Assembly: GCA_025667525.1 (NCBI GenBank)
Contig: CM046878.1
Span: 95,433,237-95,497,236, forward strand
Source of the DNA: Glebionis coronaria
Taxonomy: Eukaryota > Streptophyta > Magnoliopsida > Asterales > Asteraceae
Direction of reading: 5' to 3'
DNA length: 64,000 nucleotides
Position numbers and translations under genes: made by a program. Position 1 is the first letter of the stretch. Each line of letters opens with the position of its first letter. The notes under the pieces were generated by a model. The model did no database searches, was not told the DNA's origin, and saw only the letters and a program-made list of their open reading frames with translations. Positions 59,801-64,000 of the stretch are shown here, one piece after another.

Positions 59801-60572
59801 AGGTTTATGAACTACATAACAATTATTAAAACCGTAACAAAGATCAAAGCACATATAGCGGAAGCAATTTAACAAGATCATATTAACACAACTATAACTA
59901 ATCGAATTAGGGTTACGTACCTTTTAGCTATGACGATTCCACAAGATAAGAACAAAGCACCAATATAACGATAAAATCGTATCACCAAGATATAGTCTAA
60001 AGTAAGACTATATTACGTTCTTGTACACACGTAATACAACGAGTTAACAGTAAGTCTAGCACGTGGAAACCGAGCTTCAACGTCAAGTAGAAAAATCTAC
60101 CCACCAACCCTGGAGAGGGGCTAGGACTTGATTATAAGGTAAACCAAAAAACCAAACGAAACACTTAGGGTGCGTTTGGCTTGTGATCTTAAAGTGGGAA
60201 GAGAATAGAGATTGTGTGTTGAATAATGAGGGTGAGGGTATGTTTATATAGGCCTGGTAATTCTTGTAGCCTAAGTTAACAAATATATGGTAAGAAAAAA
60301 TTCCCTTTTTTCCTTCCCCCCCCCCTTTCGAAATTCGGTGCACCCTCATGGGGTGTTCCAGATCTTTCTTTTCTCTTCTCTTTTACTCCACAACGCACGT
60401 TAATGCTTAACTTTTAATTTATTTAACGATCGTTAAGTTATAGCTCGATTTAATTTAATAAATTTAATAAATATATTTATTAAATAAATTGACTGTTTAC
60501 GTATTGAGTGCAATACCGTAATCTCGAGTTTGATCCTATCACACGACTATTAAATATAAGTCCATAAACTTT
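59801..60572 (-). mobile_element. Copia-5 5' LTR
   Basis: 772 bp, collinear with 52737-53622. It has an extra ACGATAAAATCGT palindromic insert near 59969 and lacks the AT expansion. TATATAAAC (minus strand) near 60245 is the likely promoter. The palindrome found in three other LTR families is absent here. Confidence 0.85.
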
Positions 60573-60707
60573 AACTTCATCAATGACGTTCTCATCTTCT
60601 CAAAATCCAAGGAAGAACATGAGGAACATCTATGCACCATACTACTGATTCTTCGCTAGAAGCAACTGTATGAAAAATTTTCCAAGTGTGAATTCTGGTT
60701 AAAAAAG
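60573..60707 (+). pseudogene. Gypsy-3 reverse transcriptase, part after Copia-5
   Basis: Resumes with FIND, so the first Asp of the catalytic F-I-D-D pair is Asn (GAT to AAT). [15 protein letters not shown] follows, then a TAG at 60656, then [14 protein letters not shown]. Without that Asp the RT would be inactive even if joined. Confidence 0.87.
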
Positions 60708-61539
60708 GTGGCATTTCTGGGCCACATTGTCTCCGCGGAAGGGATCATCATGGATCCTTCGAAGGCTAAATCTATCATAAAATGGCCAAGACCGGTGTCT
60801 GCAACTGAGGTTCGTAGTTTTCTAGGTTTAGCTGGATTTTATTGCAAATTTGTGGAGAAATTTTCAAGGTTAGCCTTGCCTTTCACCAAGCTGATGCGTA
60901 AGGAAGAGAAATTCATCTGGAATGATGAGCGGGAGAAGAGCTTTGAAGAACTTAAGCAGCGATTGGTTTCTGCACTTATTCTTACTCTCCCATTTGGTAC
61001 AGGTAGATTTCAGATTTATAGCGATGCTTCGGGTAAGGGACTTGGCTGTGTACTCATGCAACATGGGAAGGTGATTGCAAATGCATCACGTAAGCTAAGC
61101 CTTATGAGGAGAATTATCCTACGCATGATCTGGAATTAGCAGTAGTTGTTTTTGCATTTAAAATCTGGAGGCATTATCTGTATGGTGAATCATGTGACAT
61201 CTTCACTGATCACAAGAGTCTCAAGTATATATTCACTCCGCGAGAGTTAAACATGAGGCAAAGAAGGAGGTTGGAACTACTCAAGACTATGACATCAACC
61301 TTTAGTACTATCCTGGTAAGGAGAATGTAGTGGCAGATGCTCTCAGCAGGAAGTCAGGCATGATTGCTAGCATCAAAATAGAAGAAGAGATCATACGTGA
61401 CTTAGAGCGTCTAGACATTAAATTCTTAGTATGTGGACAACATGGATACTAGGCTAATCTGAGAGTTGAGCCAGAATTAATTTCTTGGATCAAGGCAGCT
61501 CAGAAAGATGATGGTGAGATTTGGGCTATTATTTAGAAT
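60708..61539 (+). pseudogene. Gypsy-3 RNase H
   Basis: [60 protein letters not shown] frameshift near 61088 breaks the region before YPTHDLEL. In other frames [14 protein letters not shown] and [11 protein letters not shown] follow. Stops near 61450 and 61534 (TGG to TAG and CAG to TAG fits). Confidence 0.87.
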
Positions 61540-62894
61540 ATGGATCAGCAGACAGAGTTTCGTGTAGACGAATATAGAATCGTATGGCAGGGTACCAAGC
61601 TATGTGTTCTGGATGATCTTACACTCAGGAAAGCTTTATTGACTGAAGCTCACAGCTCTCCATTCTCCATTCATATAGGTTCCACCAAAATGTACCATGA
61701 CCTTAAAAAGTATTTTGGTGGAGTGGCATGAAGTAGAATGTTGCTACTTTCGTTTCCAAATGTCTAACCTGCCAGCAGGTTAAGATAGAACATCAGCGAG
61801 CTAGTGGTTTACTACAACCATTAGAGATTTTCGAATGGAAGTGGGACAAAATCTCCATGGATTTTGTCACCGGACTTCCATAGACTCAAAGAAAACATGA
61901 TGCCATATGGGTCATTGTCGATCGTTTAACCAAGTCAGCTCATTTTCTTCCAATTCGCAAAGATTATCCAGTTAGCAAATTGGAAGATATATTCCTGCAG
62001 GAGATCATGTGACTGCATGGTACTCTATCAGATATCATATCAGACAGAGATCCGCGATTCACTTTAAATTCAGGAAGGGTTGCAGAAAGATTGGGGCACC
62101 AGACTTAATCATAGAACAGCCTTTCATCCTCAGACAGATGGTCAGACAGAGCATACTATTCAGACCTTAGAAGACATGCTACGAGCTTGTGCATTAGAAT
62201 GGATAGGGAGTTGGGATGACTACATTTGTTTGGTTGAGTTTACCTACAACAACAGTTGGCACGCGAGTATAAAGTACGCACCTTTTGAGATGATTTATGG
62301 CAGGAAGTATCGTGCACCAATCTGCTAGGATCAGGTTGGTGAACGAATCATTGAGGGTCTAGAGATGATAGAAGTGACAAATGAGAAGGTTTCCATCGCC
62401 AAGGAGAAGCTGCAGGAAGCTCCTGCTCGTTAGAAGAGCTATGATGATAAACATCGTAGGGCTTTAGAATTTCAGCCTAGTGATCATGTTTTCCTAAAGG
62501 TATCACCAGCACGTGGCTTCAAGCGTTTTGGACTTATGGGCAAGCTCACTCCTCGTTTCATCAGAACGTTTGGGATCCTTGAACGTGTCGATGAAGTATC
62601 ATATCGCCTAGCGTTAGCGCCTCAGTTATCACATGTTCATAATGTGTTCCGTGTATCCTTACTCAGAGGTTACAATTACCTCCGTTGCACACGGTTTCGT
62701 ATCCATTTGATCAGATTTGTGAGGATCTATCCTATACTGAGGAACCCGGGGCAGTTCTCGATTGTCAGGTTCGAGTCATGCGGAGAAAGACGATCCCATT
62801 CATCAAAATCCGTTGGAGGGACCATTCCGACCGGGAAGCCACTTGGGAAACGGAGGAGTCTATTCGGACTTCTTGCCCTCACTTTCAGTTATGA
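61540..62894 (+). pseudogene. Gypsy-3 integrase with chromodomain-like tail
   Basis: SSPFSIHIGSTKMYHDLKKY, then after a frameshift [27 protein letters not shown] (first Asp), DRLTKSAHFLPIRKDYPVSK, SDRDPRF (second Asp), HPQTDGQTEHTIQTLEDMLR (Glu), YNNSWHASIKYAPFEMIYGR, DHVFLKVSPARGFKRFG, HNVFRVSLLRGY and the tail EEPGAVLDCQ ... WRDHSDREATWETEESI ending at 62894. At least four stops and three frameshifts. Confidence 0.87.
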
Positions 62895-63004
62895 TTCGGG
62901 TATATCTTTTTCAACTTACATGTCTTTTCAGCTTATGTGTTCTTTTAGCGTTTATAATCTCAACAGGTTATCGTATCTCTATTTCGAGGACTAATTATTC
63001 TTTT

Positions 63005-63017
63005 AGAGGGGAAGAGT
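63005..63017 (+). other. Gypsy-3 polypurine tract
   Basis: AGAGGGGAAGAGT directly before the LTR start TGTAAAACCCGC. Confidence 0.88.
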
Positions 63018-63736
63018 TGTAAAACCCGCTTTAAAATAACTTAGAACATTAAATGCATGAAAATACGTATAAATTAAAACTTTACGATTAATTAATATAC
63101 GACACGAATCATGAACATTTAATATAATTATTACGTATATTAATTAATTACGACAAGTAATACGTATATTAATAATATTATTAATACATGATAAGTATTT
63201 AAGTATAATACTTAAAACGTAACAAGAATAAAACACGACATGTAAAACATGAACACACTCAATAAATATTTAAGCATGAAAAACGGAAACGAAATGTATA
63301 AGAGAGTGTGTGTGTGGCGTCCAAAAAGAAAGAAAGGAAGGGCCCATGGCCCGGCCCATTTAGCTCTCCTAATTGGTAAATAACAAAACTCCAGGGAAAT
63401 CATTCATTAATAATTTTACAGGAAAATAACAAAAACCCAAACTCCCTTTTTTTTCTTCCTTTTGGCCACGACACACAACACAAACACAAGAGGATTTGGT
63501 TTTGATCTTTTAACATAAGACGGGTATAGTGTTCGTGATTCAATCATTAATCATTCACGCATTTGGTATCTTCAAACCTTTAATCTTTTTATTTGTTTAA
63601 GTTCATCGTTCAAGAATCATTAATAAGTAATCATTAAAAACATTTTAATCCAAGATTAAAACATGGGATCGGGTAAAGTTTGGTTTGTTGGGGGTTTACA
63701 CGCAAACCGAGAGTCACACGACTCTCGGTGGTGTTT
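63018..63736 (+). mobile_element. Gypsy-3 3' LTR, interrupted
   Basis: Starts TGTAAAACCCGCTTTAAA. A+T-rich with a GGCCCATGGCCCGGCCC patch and a leader-like CTCCCTTTTTTTTCTTCC stretch. Interrupted at 63737 by another LTR start. Confidence 0.8.
63706..63729 (+). other. Hairpin in Gypsy-3 LTR
   Basis: ACCGAGAGTC (63706-63715) and GACTCTCGGT (63720-63729) form a perfect 10-bp stem around ACAC, at a position in the LTR similar to the Tekay hairpin. Confidence 0.75.
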
Positions 63737-64000
63737 TGTAAAACCCGCATGCTTTTACCATGAACAGTACACTAATAATTGTACGTACAAGATTAAAACT
63801 TTTCGTATATAACATGAACACGCGTCACGAACATTAATTACAAGAATTACGTACGTGTTATTACATGATAAGTATTAAGTACGTGTTAATTCACGATAAT
63901 TATTAACAACAATAATAATAATCACAAACATAAAACCATGAACATGAAATCATGAACATATAACTATGTATTTACGTATATTATTAATACGATTAATATC
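63737..64000 (+). mobile_element. Start of another Tekay-type LTR, cut by the window end
   Basis: TGTAAAACCCGCATGCTTTT matches the start of the Tekay LTR at 14648 and stays similar (TACCATGAAYAGTAC, AGATTWAAACTTT) but diverges. It lies inside the Gypsy-3 LTR, so it is probably a nested insertion. Its other end is out of view. Confidence 0.8.

Overview
The window is plant repetitive DNA, most likely from a eudicot of the daisy family (Asteraceae). That attribution is an inference from how its polyproteins resemble retrotransposon proteins annotated in that family; no search was run. I see no host gene, tRNA, rRNA or CRISPR array. Almost every base belongs to nested, mostly dead LTR retrotransposons, as in pericentromeric or other heterochromatin.

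Left part (1-29.4 kb, mainly + strand). A Ty1/Copia element (Copia-1) runs from 10142 to about 29.4 kb and holds two later insertions. Athila-1 (Ty3/Gypsy, 1-10141, 5' LTR cut by the window edge) sits in its gag. A complete 11.2-kb Tekay-type chromovirus (14648-25876, 5-bp target duplication GTATT) splits its RNase H. A Mutator-type MITE (28746-29082, 9-bp duplication) lies in its 3' LTR. Copia-1 itself seems to have landed in the gag of a minus-strand Copia element (Copia-3).

Middle part (29.4-42.8 kb, - strand). Copia-3 had inserted into the protease region of an older Athila element (Athila-2). The junction of the two has been amplified into three head-to-tail units of exactly 2857 bp, each made of Copia-3 LTR, Copia-3 leader and Athila-2 gag-protease. 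The units are joined through a 7-bp identity at the two gag start codons. The middle LTR is a hybrid of its neighbours, the signature of unequal crossing-over. This is the most unusual structure in the window.

Right part (42.8-64 kb). In order come a solo LTR (42761-45547, TSD TTTCT), a short non-autonomous LTR element without pol (Copia-4, 46622-50448, TSD GGATT), and a second, 5'-truncated Tekay-type element (Gypsy-3, about 51.2-63.7 kb). Gypsy-3 is split beside its RT catalytic box by a minus-strand Copia element (Copia-5, about 52.7-60.6 kb). Its 3' LTR is entered at 63737 by another related LTR that runs off the window.

All coding regions are degenerate. Many stop codons fit CAG to TAG or CGA to TGA changes, as expected from decay of methylated cytosines. 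Points beyond routine annotation are intron-like gaps at the same places in the gag of two diverged Tekay elements, a CCTCC/GGAGG palindrome just after the TATA box in three different LTR families, and dispersed short-motif arrays in the Athila LTRs.
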